Both the position numbers and the translations under genes were made by a program. Shown piece after piece: positions 50,481-59,205 of a stretch of 64,000 nucleotides of DNA (positions within the stretch are counted from its first letter, which is position 1; each line of letters starts with the position of its first letter). The stretch is from Elusimicrobiota bacterium (GTDB lineage Bacteria; Elusimicrobiota; Elusimicrobia; UBA1565; UBA9628): the NCBI GenBank assembly GCA_028868375.1, contig JAGWUP010000008.1, positions 97,012-161,011 on the forward strand, read 5' to 3'. The notes under the pieces are model-generated. The model did not search any database, was not told where the DNA came from, and saw only the letters and a program-made list of their open reading frames with translations.

Positions 50481-51656
50481 TCAGAATGTCGCCGTCAGGT
50501 CGAATAGAAGCTCATAGCCCCTCAGGGTCAAGTCCCCGAGATCCACGTAGGGCAGGCGGTAATAAAGCCGCGTCGCCTCGAACTTGGCCATGAGGCCGTC
50601 GTGGACTAGGACGGAGAAGCCGCCCGCGTAGTCGGTCAGGTTTTCGCGCCCGCCGCTTCCTCCATAGCTTCGATAATCCTCGGCCCGGAACCACGGCGTC
50701 ACCGGCTTGTCGAACGCGGAGAGGCGATTGTATTGGAGCTCGCAGAAGAATCCGTCCGTGCGCCAGTTGCGGGTGCCGAAATTCGGGAGCATGCCCCTGT
50801 CTCCCGTCACGTCGAGCTGCAAATACTCCGTCAGGAAGTCGAAGCCGGCGAACGTCCCGTGCAGGTGCGCCCCGATCATCTGGAAAAGTCCCCGGCCTTG
50901 AGGGTCCCACTCGTCGCGATAATAGGACACGCCCAAACTGTCCTTCTCCAACGCCCGCGGCCCGATTTCCACTCGTCCGCCGAAGGCGATGCGGTGGTTG
51001 GCGTCTTGCCCCGTGACGTTGTTGGTGATCGCCAAGCCCCCGGGCAGCGCGGGGTTGCGGAATGCCGTCGTCGACGAGGACGTCTTGAATCCGTTGACGG
51101 CATAGAGATCGGCGCGCACGGCCGCCGCGTTGCCCAAGTCGAACGTTTTATTGACCGTCGCGCCGATATCCGAGATCGGCAGTCCCAGGATCGCGCTCTG
51201 GAAGAGCGGAGGGTTGATCGACGGCCTCTGGAACGGATAGAAGCGGTTCTGGTTGTAGTAATTGAAGGGTAAGGTGATCTTTCCGACCTGCGCCTCGCCG
51301 CCGAAATCGTCGTATTCCAAGTATCCGTATTGGATTACCGTCGTCTTCGTCGTCGCCCCTATGTCCTTGAACGTCAGGTCGATGAGCACTCGGGCGTTAT
51401 CCGAGATATCCGAGGTCGCGAAAAGACCGAGGGAGTTGATTTTCGCCCCTCGAGCCTCGACGTCTCCGGGGCCGATCCCGAAGGAGTTGAGGACGGAGGG
51501 CGGACCGCCGATCATAAAACGCCCTTGAGCGGCGGCCTGCATGTCTCCGTAGCCGGTGAAAACCACCTTGGCTTGCCCCCCGGAGGCGATCATGGCGAGC
51601 AATGCGAGAGCGAATGGGAGGCCGCGGCTTAATTTCGATGGAGCTCTTGTTTTCAT
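50481..51656 (-). CDS. Outer-membrane porin-like beta barrel
   Basis: 391 residues. Basic N-terminus and signal peptide (GLPFALALLAMIASGGQA), then beta strands throughout (VVFTGYGDMQAAAQGRF.. LGLFATSDISDNARVLIDLTF.. TVIQYGYLEYDDFGGEAQVGKI) ending in a final strand YELLFDLTATF with the C-terminal Phe typical of outer-membrane proteins. I preferred ATG at 51656 over GTG at 51665. It ends seven bases before the binding protein gene. Probably a specific porin feeding the ligand sensed by the binding protein and kinase. Confidence 0.82.
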   Translation of the reverse strand: MKTRAPSKLSRGLPFALALLAMIASGGQAKVVFTGYGDMQAAAQGRFMIGGPPSVLNSFGIGPGDVEARGAKINSLGLFATSDISDNARVLIDLTFKDIGATTKTTVIQYGYLEYDDFGGEAQVGKITLPFNYYNQNRFYPFQRPSINPPLFQSAILGLPISDIGATVNKTFDLGNAAAVRADLYAVNGFKTSSSTTAFRNPALPGGLAITNNVTGQDANHRIAFGGRVEIGPRALEKDSLGVSYYRDEWDPQGRGLFQMIGAHLHGTFAGFDFLTEYLQLDVTGDRGMLPNFGTRNWRTDGFFCELQYNRLSAFDKPVTPWFRAEDYRSYGGSGGRENLTDYAGGFSVLVHDGLMAKFEATRLYYRLPYVDLGDLTLRGYELLFDLTATF

Positions 51657-51768
51657 TCTTTTCACCCTAGGACCATTCTTTTAACGTCCGCGACTGGCCG
51701 CCCGAGCGGCGCCGCTTGCGGCTAAGTCTTTGCGAACGCCGCGGACCATCCAGACCGAAGCAGTCGCA

Positions 51769-52173
51769 TCAAGGCTTCAGGGATTTGAGCAGGTCGATGA
51801 TCTGTTCGGCTTTCGGCGGTTTCAGCAAATAGTGGCGAACGGCGAGCTCGTTCGCTTGCCGGCGATCGCGATCCTCGTCCGACGATGTCAGCAGCACGAC
51901 GATCAATCCCACGAGTTCGGGGCGGGTCCTGATCCAGTGGAGCAGCTCGAAGCCGTCCACGCAAGGAAGCTTGATGTCAAGAAAGACCAGGAAGGGCAGC
52001 GGGTGGAGCGCTCGATCCGAATATCGGCCGGCGCCGGAAAGATAATCGATGGCTTGCTTGCCATCGTTGAGGACGGTCAAGGGATTGGCGATGTTCGCCT
52101 TCTTTAAAATGCGTCGAAAAATGACGATGTCGTCATTGTTGTCCTCGACCAGCAGAATCGTTTCTTTCGCCAT
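51769..52173 (-). CDS. Single-domain response regulator (Rcp1-like)
   Basis: 134 residues, a receiver domain only. Acidic pocket EDNNDDI (about 9-15), phospho-acceptor Asp in VFLDIKLP (about residue 61), switch Thr in LLTSSD and invariant Lys in LLKPP. The long insertion after DYLSGAGRYSD is typical of Rcp1-like regulators that pair with phytochrome-type kinases. I used ATG at 52173 and not the GTG seven codons earlier. It is first in the string porin, binding protein, kinase. No output domain, so it acts by protein contact. Confidence 0.92.
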   Translation of the reverse strand: MAKETILLVEDNNDDIVIFRRILKKANIANPLTVLNDGKQAIDYLSGAGRYSDRALHPLPFLVFLDIKLPCVDGFELLHWIRTRPELVGLIVVLLTSSDEDRDRRQANELAVRHYLLKPPKAEQIIDLLKSLKP

Positions 52174-52305
52174 TGAGAGTTTAGGCCGCCCCACGGCGGG
52201 CCGATTCGTTGCTTATGGGGGCGTATTTTATCAGAAAACCTGATCGGAGTGGAGGAAGCCGCGCGCCGCCGCGAGCAGGCGATCGCCCGCGAGGCGGGTC
52301 GAATT

Positions 52306-52364
52306 TGAAATTTGGGGTCAGGCCCGGAATTTCACTGAAATTCCGGGCCTGACCCCAAATTTCA
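52306..52364. repeat. Perfect 29-base-arm palindrome (REP/MITE-like)
   Basis: Left arm 52306-52334 and right arm 52336-52364 are exact complements around a single C at 52335. The core GGGGTCAGGCCCGGAATTTC reads identically on both strands. It ends two bases before the stop codon of the CCA/poly(A) polymerase gene. The composition is AT-richer at the arm ends than its surroundings. It would fold into a very stable hairpin and could end transcription of the long upstream operon. I recall similar TTTGGGGTCAGGCCC palindromes near RAYT-type transposases in other genomes, but no transposase is present here. Confidence 0.92.
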
Positions 52365-52366
52365 TT

Positions 52367-53896
52367 TCAGGATTTCAGGAAGGCCAGGGCTTGCGCGCGC
52401 GTGGCGACCTTGCCCTCGGCTTGGGCCTCGCGCAGGCGCTCCAGCCATTCGCCCACGGCCGGGCCGGGCTTAAGGTTAAGCGCCCTCATGACCTCGCGCC
52501 CGTCGAGCAGGCGCCGGGGGACGGCCCGGCGCTTCTCGTCGAAGAGGCGGCGCGCCAAGAGGGAGATGACCTGCAGGTGGCGGACCGTCTTGCGCGCGTC
52601 GGCGCCCTTGAGGCGGGCCAGCGCCCGGACACCCGCCTCGGGATCGAGCGCCGCCGCCGGCAAGGCCTTGAGCAGGCGTTCCCCGGGCAGGTAGCTGGCG
52701 TGGTCGGCCCAGCAGACCAGGAGCAGCGGCAGGGCGTGCTCGCCCAGGTCCCGGAAGAGGCGGTAGCTGGCCTTCGGCGTCACCGCGCCGCCGCTGGCGA
52801 GCTGGCCGGGCCGCAGGTGGTTGGCGACGACGGCGCAGGCCAGGGCGGCCTGCTCGTTGGAGAAGCGCAGCCGCCGCAGGATCGCCTGGACGCGCCGGGC
52901 GCCGATGGCGTCGTGGCCGAAGAAGCGCAGGCGTCCGGCGACGAGCCTCGCGGTCTCGGGCTTTGAGACGTCGTGGAGCAGGACGGTCAAGAGCAACAGC
53001 GGCCGCAATGGCTGGCCGCCGGGAGAGCGCGAGTCCAGCTCGCGCAGGATGGCCCGCGACTGCTCGGGAAAGACTTGGTCGATATGTCCCAACAAGAAGT
53101 CGGCGCGCTCGCAGGCGTCCAGGGAATGCTTGAGCACGCCGCCTAAGCCGTAATATTCCTCCGCGCAGCGGCGCTCCGGCTCCAACTCCGCGAAGATGGC
53201 CGTCAAGAGCCCGGCTTGCTCCAGCAGGCGCAGCCAGCGCGAGGCCTGCGCAGCCTCCAGCAGGAGCATGAGCTCCGAGCGCGTGCGCTCGGCGGCGGGC
53301 TTGAGCGATAGCCGGCGCAGGCGGGAGATGGTTTTCAGGGTGCGCGGCTCAAGGGAGAAGCCCAATTGCGCGGCGATGCGGAAGGCCCGCAGCAGCCGCA
53401 GCGGATCGTCCTTGAACAGGCGCTCGCTTTCGCAGCGCAGCAGGCGCGCGGCCAGGTCCTTGAGGCCGCCGCGCGGATCGAGGAGGGAGGCGGCCGGCAC
53501 GGCGGCGTCCAGGCGCGGGGTGAGGGCCAAGGCCAGCGCGTTGATCGTGAAATCCCGGCGGGCCAGATCGGCGGCGATGCCTCCGCCCTGCAATTCGGCC
53601 ACGTCGAGCTGGCGCAGGGCCGCCTGGCCGGCAGGCAGGACGACGCGATAGACGCCGTTGCTCTCGTCCAGCGGGAAGGCCTTGCCGCGCAAGCCGCGGG
53701 CCAGCTTGCGCGCCAGGCCGCGGGCGTCGGAGCAGGCCAGGTCTAGGTCGGAGATCGGACGGCCCAGCAGCAGGTCGCGCAGGGCTCCCCCCACCAGCCA
53801 GACCTTCGTAGGGCTTGAGCGCGCGGCCAGGCGCAGGGCGCGCAAGGCCGGCGCCGGCAGGCGGGCGAAAGAGGCGCGGCGAGCCATGCGGGCCAT
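52367..53896 (-). CDS. CCA tRNA nucleotidyltransferase / poly(A) polymerase family with HD domain
   Basis: 509 residues. Class II nucleotidyltransferase head: VWLVGGALRDLLLGRPISDLDLAC (GG then DxD metal site, about 32-55), RRDFTINALALAL, and the RNA-binding helices RLLRAFRIAAQLGFSLEP. A C-terminal HD phosphohydrolase-like domain is present (LLTVLLHDVSKPETARLV.., FFGHDAIGARRVQ.., VVANHLRPGQ). The HD domain is typical of bifunctional CCA-adding enzymes with 2',3'-phosphodiesterase activity, though the PcnB role cannot be excluded. It starts eight bases after the acyl-CoA synthetase stop. CCA is encoded in the tRNA-Gly here, so end repair rather than synthesis could be its task for that tRNA. 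Confidence 0.9.
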   Translation of the reverse strand: MARMARRASFARLPAPALRALRLAARSSPTKVWLVGGALRDLLLGRPISDLDLACSDARGLARKLARGLRGKAFPLDESNGVYRVVLPAGQAALRQLDVAELQGGGIAADLARRDFTINALALALTPRLDAAVPAASLLDPRGGLKDLAARLLRCESERLFKDDPLRLLRAFRIAAQLGFSLEPRTLKTISRLRRLSLKPAAERTRSELMLLLEAAQASRWLRLLEQAGLLTAIFAELEPERRCAEEYYGLGGVLKHSLDACERADFLLGHIDQVFPEQSRAILRELDSRSPGGQPLRPLLLLTVLLHDVSKPETARLVAGRLRFFGHDAIGARRVQAILRRLRFSNEQAALACAVVANHLRPGQLASGGAVTPKASYRLFRDLGEHALPLLLVCWADHASYLPGERLLKALPAAALDPEAGVRALARLKGADARKTVRHLQVISLLARRLFDEKRRAVPRRLLDGREVMRALNLKPGPAVGEWLERLREAQAEGKVATRAQALAFLKS

Positions 53897-53904
53897 CTTG
53901 CGGG

Positions 53905-55509
53905 CTAGGAGGAAGCCGGAGTGCCGCCGGAGCGCTTGGCCAGCTCGGCTGAGCGCAGCTCGCGCTTGAGCACCTTCTGCAGGGCGTTCTTCGGCAGGGC
54001 GGCGACCAGCTCGATGTCCCGCGGCCTCTTGTAGGCGTCCAGCCGTTCGCGGCAGTAGCGCAGCAGGGCGGGCTTGTCCGCGCTGGCGCCCGGCTTGAGC
54101 ACCAGGAAGGCCTTGATCGTCTCGTCGCCGTGCTCGTCCGGTATGCCGACGACGGCGGCCTCGGCGACGGCCGGGTGCTCGAGCAAGACGGCCTCGACCT
54201 GGGCCGAGAAGACCTTCAGGCCCTTGATGATGATCATGTCCTTCTTGCGGTCCCGAATAAAGAGGAAGCCATCCTCGTCGAGCAGCCCCACGTCGCCGGT
54301 CTTAAACCAGCCGTCCCGGGTGAAGGCCTCTCGGGTGGCGTCCGGCAGGCCGTGGTAGCCCTTCATGACGTTGTCGCCCCGGATGCAGATTTCCCCCTCG
54401 GCTCCCGGCGGCAGCGCGCGCTCCTCCTCGTCGACGATCTTGACGCGCACCCCGTCGATCGGGATGCCGACGCTGCCGGGCTTGCGCCGCTCCATGGTGT
54501 TGATCGTCGTCACCGGGCTGGTCTCGGTCAGGCCGTAGCCCTCCAGGATCGGCACGCCCAGGGCCTTCTCGAAGGCGCTCTGGATAGCCGGCGAGAGGGG
54601 AGCCGCCCCGGACACGCCCATGCGCACCTTTCGGAAAAACCAGAAGCGCAGCGCCAGGCCGCTCAGGCCGCGGGCCTCCTTGGCCAGAAGGGCGTAGACC
54701 TGCGGCACGGCCGAGAAGAGGGTCACGCCGTGCTTGGCCATCATGCCCAGCCAAGGCTTGGCCGGGGCGATCGCCTTGGAGACGACCAGCTTCCCCGGCA
54801 GCCGCAGGGCCACCAGCACGTTGGCCGTCCAGGCGAAGGAGTGGAACATCGGCAGCAGGCAGAGCCCGACGTCTCCGGGCTGGATGCCGATGCGCCTCAT
54901 CGACGACTCGCAGTTCGTCACCAGGTTGCGGTGCGTCAGCATGACCCCCTTGGGAACGCCGGTCGTGCCGGAAGTATAAAGGATGGCGGCGGTGTCGCCC
55001 TCCGCGACCGCGACGGCCGGCGGCTCCAAGGCTTGCTGCGACAAGGAGGAAAACGAGCGCTCCAGCGCCGCCGTTTTCGGCTGCTGCGGCGGGGCGGCCC
55101 CGAGGTCGGTGACCCAGAGGGCGCGGAGACTCGGGCAGCGGCGCGCGGCCTCCCGCAGGCCCTTCAAGAATTCCCTCTGCGTGACGGCTCCCAGGGCGGC
55201 GCAATCGCGCAGCATGTAGGCCAGCTCGTCCGGCTTCTGCACCATGAAATTGATCGGCACCGCGATCGCGCCCAGGCGGGAGAGGGCGAAGTAGGCGACG
55301 ACGAAGTCGGGGTCGTTGCGATGGATGATCGCCACGCAGGAGCCGGGCTTGACGCCCTGGGCCGACAGGCCGGCCGCGGCCGCCAGCACGCGCTTTCGAA
55401 ATTGCGTGAAGGACAGCGTTCCGGAGGCGGAGACCAAAAACGGCCGCTCCGGCGCCGCGGCCGCCGCCTCGTCGACTAAGTCGTTGAGGGTCTTGGAGCC
55501 CGCCGTCAT
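53905..55509 (-). CDS. AMP-binding long-chain acyl-CoA synthetase-like enzyme
   Basis: 534 residues, ANL superfamily. ATP loop ILYTSGTTGVPKGVMLTHRN (about 165-185), A5 motif EGYGLTETSPVT, adenylate motif FKTGDVGLLDEDGFLFIRDRKKDMII and the C-terminal lysine region YKRPRDIELVAALPKNALQKVLK. It activates a carboxylic acid (probably a fatty acid) to acyl-CoA through acyl-AMP. The start overlaps the DppC stop (ATGA), which is unusual for a fatty-acid enzyme and may simply reflect operon growth, or point to activation of an imported acid. Substrate not determined. Confidence 0.92.
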   Translation of the reverse strand: MTAGSKTLNDLVDEAAAAAPERPFLVSASGTLSFTQFRKRVLAAAAGLSAQGVKPGSCVAIIHRNDPDFVVAYFALSRLGAIAVPINFMVQKPDELAYMLRDCAALGAVTQREFLKGLREAARRCPSLRALWVTDLGAAPPQQPKTAALERSFSSLSQQALEPPAVAVAEGDTAAILYTSGTTGVPKGVMLTHRNLVTNCESSMRRIGIQPGDVGLCLLPMFHSFAWTANVLVALRLPGKLVVSKAIAPAKPWLGMMAKHGVTLFSAVPQVYALLAKEARGLSGLALRFWFFRKVRMGVSGAAPLSPAIQSAFEKALGVPILEGYGLTETSPVTTINTMERRKPGSVGIPIDGVRVKIVDEEERALPPGAEGEICIRGDNVMKGYHGLPDATREAFTRDGWFKTGDVGLLDEDGFLFIRDRKKDMIIIKGLKVFSAQVEAVLLEHPAVAEAAVVGIPDEHGDETIKAFLVLKPGASADKPALLRYCRERLDAYKRPRDIELVAALPKNALQKVLKRELRSAELAKRSGGTPASS

Positions 55510-56369
55510 GAGCGCTGCCTCGGATCGAGGACGTCGCGCACGGCGTCTCCCAGCAGGTTCCAGCCCAGCACGAACAGGAAGATGGCCGCGCCGGGAATGA
55601 GCAGGGTGTGCCAATACTGGAAGGAATTCCCGGAGCCTCCCATGATCCAATTGCGCGACAGGGAGATCAACTGCCCCCAGTCCGCGTAGCCGACCGGGGC
55701 TCCCAGGCCCAGGTAGCTTAAGGCCGCCGCGGTGATGACGATGCGCCCCATGGAGAGGGAGGCCAGCACCAGCAGCGGGTAGACGCAGTTGGGGATGATG
55801 TGGCGAAAGAGGATGCGGGCGTCGGAGGCGCCCAAGGCGCGGGCCGCGGCGACGAAGTCGCGCTCCTTGATGGAGAGGACGTCGCCGCGCAGCAGCCTGG
55901 CGTAGGAGGGCCAGGAGACCAGCATCACCGAGATCATCGCGTTGAACAGCCCGGGGCGCGTCACCGAGACGATCACGACGGCCAGCACCAGGTCGGGGAA
56001 GGCCAGCACGACGTCGGTGCCGCGCATCAGGATCTCGTCGATCCAGCCCCCGTAGAAGCCGGCCGCGCCGCCCAGCAGGATGCCGATGAAGAGCGAAGTG
56101 ACCACCACGAAAAGGGCCACCTCGAAGGCGGTGCGCGTGCCCCAGACCATGCCGTAGTAGAGGTCGTACTGCGACTCCGTGGTCCCGAACCAATGCTTGG
56201 CCGAGGGCCGGGCGGGCTCGGAGCTGTAGCCGTCCTGCGGGATGAGGTAGGGATTGCGGGCGCCCTTCGGAGGCCTCGCCAAGAACGGCGCGGCCACGGC
56301 CACCGCGGCGAAGAAGACGATCAGGGCCAGGCCGGCCAGCGAGGAAGGATTGGAGAGAAGCTTCTTCAT
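55506..56369 (-). CDS. Peptide ABC transporter permease (DppC-like)
   Basis: 287 residues, six membrane segments. The OppC/DppC N-terminal first helix (LAGLALIVFFAAVAVAAPFL) and the EAA loop (DFVAAARALGASDARILFRHIIPN) contacting the ATPases are present. Forms a heterodimer with the DppB-like protein encoded one base upstream. Part of the DppD-DppF-DppA-DppB-DppC string. Confidence 0.94.
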   Translation of the reverse strand: MKKLLSNPSSLAGLALIVFFAAVAVAAPFLARPPKGARNPYLIPQDGYSSEPARPSAKHWFGTTESQYDLYYGMVWGTRTAFEVALFVVVTSLFIGILLGGAAGFYGGWIDEILMRGTDVVLAFPDLVLAVVIVSVTRPGLFNAMISVMLVSWPSYARLLRGDVLSIKERDFVAAARALGASDARILFRHIIPNCVYPLLVLASLSMGRIVITAAALSYLGLGAPVGYADWGQLISLSRNWIMGGSGNSFQYWHTLLIPGAAIFLFVLGWNLLGDAVRDVLDPRQRS

Positions 56370-56370
56370 G

Positions 56371-57396
56371 TCATTCGAGCCGGATTCGCGGATCGACGAA
56401 GGCGTAGAGGACGTCGGAGGCGAGGTTGGCCAGCACGAAGAGCCCCGCGGCCAGCAGGGTGGAGCCCAGGACCCCGGGAATGTCCAACTGCTGGGCCGCC
56501 TCCACCCCCCAGCGCCCGATGCCCGGAAAATCGAAGACGGTCTCGGTGATGACGACGCCGCCCAGCAGCATGATGAACAGCAGCGAGGACAGGGTCACGA
56601 CGGGGATCATCGCGTTACGCAGGGCGTGCTTGCGCACGACCATGGAGCCCGGCAGGCCCTTGGCCTTGGCGGTGCGGACATAGTCCTTGCCCAGCTCCTC
56701 GAGCATCGAGGAGCGGGTGATGCGCAGCAGCAGGGCCAGCTCGATGTAGATCAGGGTCGCCGCCGGCAGCACCAGGTGCTTGAGGACGTCGAGGAAGGCC
56801 GCCCAGTCGCCGTTGAGCAGGGTGTCTAGGGTCAAGAGCCCCGTGACGTGACGGAAGGAGTCTCCGTGCACCAGCAGGTCGGTGTCCAGCCCGTAGCGGC
56901 CGGGAGGAAACCAATGGAACTTGCCGTAGAAGAGCATCAAGAGCAGCAGGCCCAGCACGAAGCTGGGCAGGGAATAGCCGGTGATGGCGATGAAGCGCGT
57001 CAACTGGTCGAGGAGCTTGTCCTTGTAGACGGCCGAGAGGGTGCCGAAGTAGACGCCCAAGAGCAGTATGGGCAGGAAGGAGACGCAGGTCAGCTCGAAG
57101 GTGGCCGGAAAGAACTCCTTGATGGCGTCGACGACGGGCATCTTGGCCGTCTCCGAGTAGCCCAATTGCCCGTGGGCCAGCTGCTTGAGCCAGACGCCGT
57201 ACTGGACGTAGACCGGCTTGCGCAATCCGTACTTGTCGATGACGGCCTCCAGGGAGGAGAGCTGCCGCGGGTCCTTGACGTAGAGGGCGGCGCGCATCTC
57301 GGGGCTTAGGAACTGCAGCACGCAGAACAAGAGCGCCGTCACGCCGAAGAGCACGAAGGGCAGCAGGGCCAGGCGCTTGAGGATGAAGCGGCCCAT
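56371..57396 (-). CDS. Peptide ABC transporter permease (DppB-like)
   Basis: 341 residues, six membrane segments, starting MGRFILKRLALLPFVLFGVT as in OppB/DppB. EAA loop YVRTAKAKGLPGSMVVRKHALRNAMIP. The ATG overlaps the stop of the binding-protein gene (TGATG). The periplasmic loop after helix 1 is of usual size. With DppC it builds the membrane channel. Confidence 0.94.
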   Translation of the reverse strand: MGRFILKRLALLPFVLFGVTALLFCVLQFLSPEMRAALYVKDPRQLSSLEAVIDKYGLRKPVYVQYGVWLKQLAHGQLGYSETAKMPVVDAIKEFFPATFELTCVSFLPILLLGVYFGTLSAVYKDKLLDQLTRFIAITGYSLPSFVLGLLLLMLFYGKFHWFPPGRYGLDTDLLVHGDSFRHVTGLLTLDTLLNGDWAAFLDVLKHLVLPAATLIYIELALLLRITRSSMLEELGKDYVRTAKAKGLPGSMVVRKHALRNAMIPVVTLSSLLFIMLLGGVVITETVFDFPGIGRWGVEAAQQLDIPGVLGSTLLAAGLFVLANLASDVLYAFVDPRIRLE

Positions 57397-59171
57397 CAGC
57401 GCCTCTCCCGCTTGGCGGCCGGGGCCTTCCAGAGCTGGTAGAAGTAGCTGCCGTAGGGGTCGTCCGGGAAGATCGGCATATTGGTCCAGCCGCGGACCCA
57501 ATCGCGCTGCGTGCGGAAGTGCACCGCGTCGACGATGAGCAGATGCGGGCAGTCCTCGTGCTCGATGCGCTGCAGCTCGAAGTACAGCTTGCGGCGCCGC
57601 GCCGCTTTGGTGGAGGCGATGGCCTCGTCGATCAAGCGGTCGGCCTTGGGGTTGGAGTAATGCTGCGCCAAGGGATAGCTGCCCTGCGAGTGCATGTTGG
57701 GGAAGGCGAAGTCGTGAGGGTCGGGGTAGTCGGCGTGCCAGCCCATCGTGAAGATCGGGAGCTTCGAGGCGTTATAGCCGTCCAGGAACTGCGGCCACTC
57801 CACCGGGCGGACGTCGACGTGGAACTTGGGATTCAAGCCCTCGACGTTGCGCTTGAGGATCTCGGCGATGACCTCGCGCTCGTTGTTGCCTTGGTTATAG
57901 AGGATCGTGAAGCGGAAGCCCTCCTTCCAGACCTTGCCGTCCCAGGCTTTCTGGAAATGCTCCTTGGCCGCGGCCAGGTCCAGATGGAACGTCTTCTGGC
58001 GCGGGTTATGGCCCGGCAGCGTGACCGGAATGCAGCCGGTGGCCTGCGTGCCGTGGCCGCGCAGGACGTCCCGGATGAAGCCGGCGTAGTCCATCGAGTC
58101 GGCGAAGCCCAGCCGCACGTTCTTGTCCGAGAAGAAGTCCGGCGGGATGCCGTCGCCGTCGAGCCGGCCGCTGCCGATGTAGGGGTTGCCGACCGGATTG
58201 ATCTTGAAGGTGAAATAGACGACCGGATTCATCTCGACGCTGGACTGATTCTCGATGATCCGCACACCGGGCAGTCCCGCGACTTCCTTATATTGCAGCT
58301 CGGAGGCGTAGATGACGTCGGCGTCGCCGGCCTGCAGCAGCAGCTTGCGGGTGCCGAACTCGGGCACGCTCTTAATGATGGCGCGCTTGAGCTTGGCCGG
58401 GCCGCGCCAGTAATCGTCGAAGCGCTCCAGGACGATCTCGTGATTGGCGCGGTCCCAGCGCTCGAGCTTGAAGGGGCCGGTGCCGTCTGCCTGCTCGTAG
58501 AAGGCGGTGGCTTGCTTCTCCGGGTTGTTGAACTTTTGCCAGGTGGCCTCCGAGCCGTCCCAGTCGCCGTGCTGCGCCGCCCAGGAGCGCGAGACGACCA
58601 GGCCCCACTGGGCGAGGATGGAGAGCAGCGGGGCGTAGGGCTTGGGCAGGCGGAGCACGACGGCGTCTCCCTTGACCTGCACGGCCCTGGCGGCGTCCCG
58701 GTAGGCGTTGGGCTTGAGCTTGCCGGAGGCATCCCGCGTCGAGTTGTAGCCCACCAGGGGTTGTAAGAGCAGGGAGGCCGGCCCCCCGTCGCGGTCCTGC
58801 AGCATGAAGCGCATGAGGGAGTAGCGCACGTCCTCCGGAGTCATCAGCGAGCCGTCCTGGAAATGGACTGCCTTGCGTATCGGTATCGTGTAGACCCGGC
58901 CGTCTCGCGAGATCAGCCCGTTGGCGCGGCTGGGGACCTTGGAGGCCAGAAGCGGGACGAGCTTGGTCAGCGAGGAGCCCTTGAACCAAAACAAGGGCTC
59001 GTAGATGTTCAGGATGGCCTCCGCGCTGCCCGTGTCGTACTGCCAGGCGGCATCGAGAGTGTCGGCGTCGGCGATCGTCAGCTCCGTCATCGTGTCGGGG
59101 TTCTTGACCTGGGCCAGGGCGGGGCGCGAGAAGGCCATGAGAAGGCAGACGAGCGGGTAGAGGGGGCGCAT
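57396..59171 (-). CDS. Periplasmic oligopeptide-binding protein (SBP family 5)
   Basis: 591 residues. Signal peptide (MRPLYPLVCLLMAFSRPALA), SBP_bac_5 fold with AILNIYEPLFWFKG, the YTIPIRKAVHFQDGSLMTPEDVRYSLMRFM segment, and FAFPNMHSQGSYPLAQHYSNPKADRL. No lipobox, so it is a free periplasmic protein in a diderm cell. Family 5 proteins bind peptides, nickel or other solutes. The Trp-rich end (GWTNMPIFPDDPYGSYFYQLW) is family-typical. It lies between the ATPase and permease genes, 34 bases after the second ATPase. Confidence 0.92.
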   Translation of the reverse strand: MRPLYPLVCLLMAFSRPALAQVKNPDTMTELTIADADTLDAAWQYDTGSAEAILNIYEPLFWFKGSSLTKLVPLLASKVPSRANGLISRDGRVYTIPIRKAVHFQDGSLMTPEDVRYSLMRFMLQDRDGGPASLLLQPLVGYNSTRDASGKLKPNAYRDAARAVQVKGDAVVLRLPKPYAPLLSILAQWGLVVSRSWAAQHGDWDGSEATWQKFNNPEKQATAFYEQADGTGPFKLERWDRANHEIVLERFDDYWRGPAKLKRAIIKSVPEFGTRKLLLQAGDADVIYASELQYKEVAGLPGVRIIENQSSVEMNPVVYFTFKINPVGNPYIGSGRLDGDGIPPDFFSDKNVRLGFADSMDYAGFIRDVLRGHGTQATGCIPVTLPGHNPRQKTFHLDLAAAKEHFQKAWDGKVWKEGFRFTILYNQGNNEREVIAEILKRNVEGLNPKFHVDVRPVEWPQFLDGYNASKLPIFTMGWHADYPDPHDFAFPNMHSQGSYPLAQHYSNPKADRLIDEAIASTKAARRRKLYFELQRIEHEDCPHLLIVDAVHFRTQRDWVRGWTNMPIFPDDPYGSYFYQLWKAPAAKRERR

Positions 59172-59205
59172 CAGCAGGGCTCCTTTGCGATGGGTTGGCC
59201 GGCGC

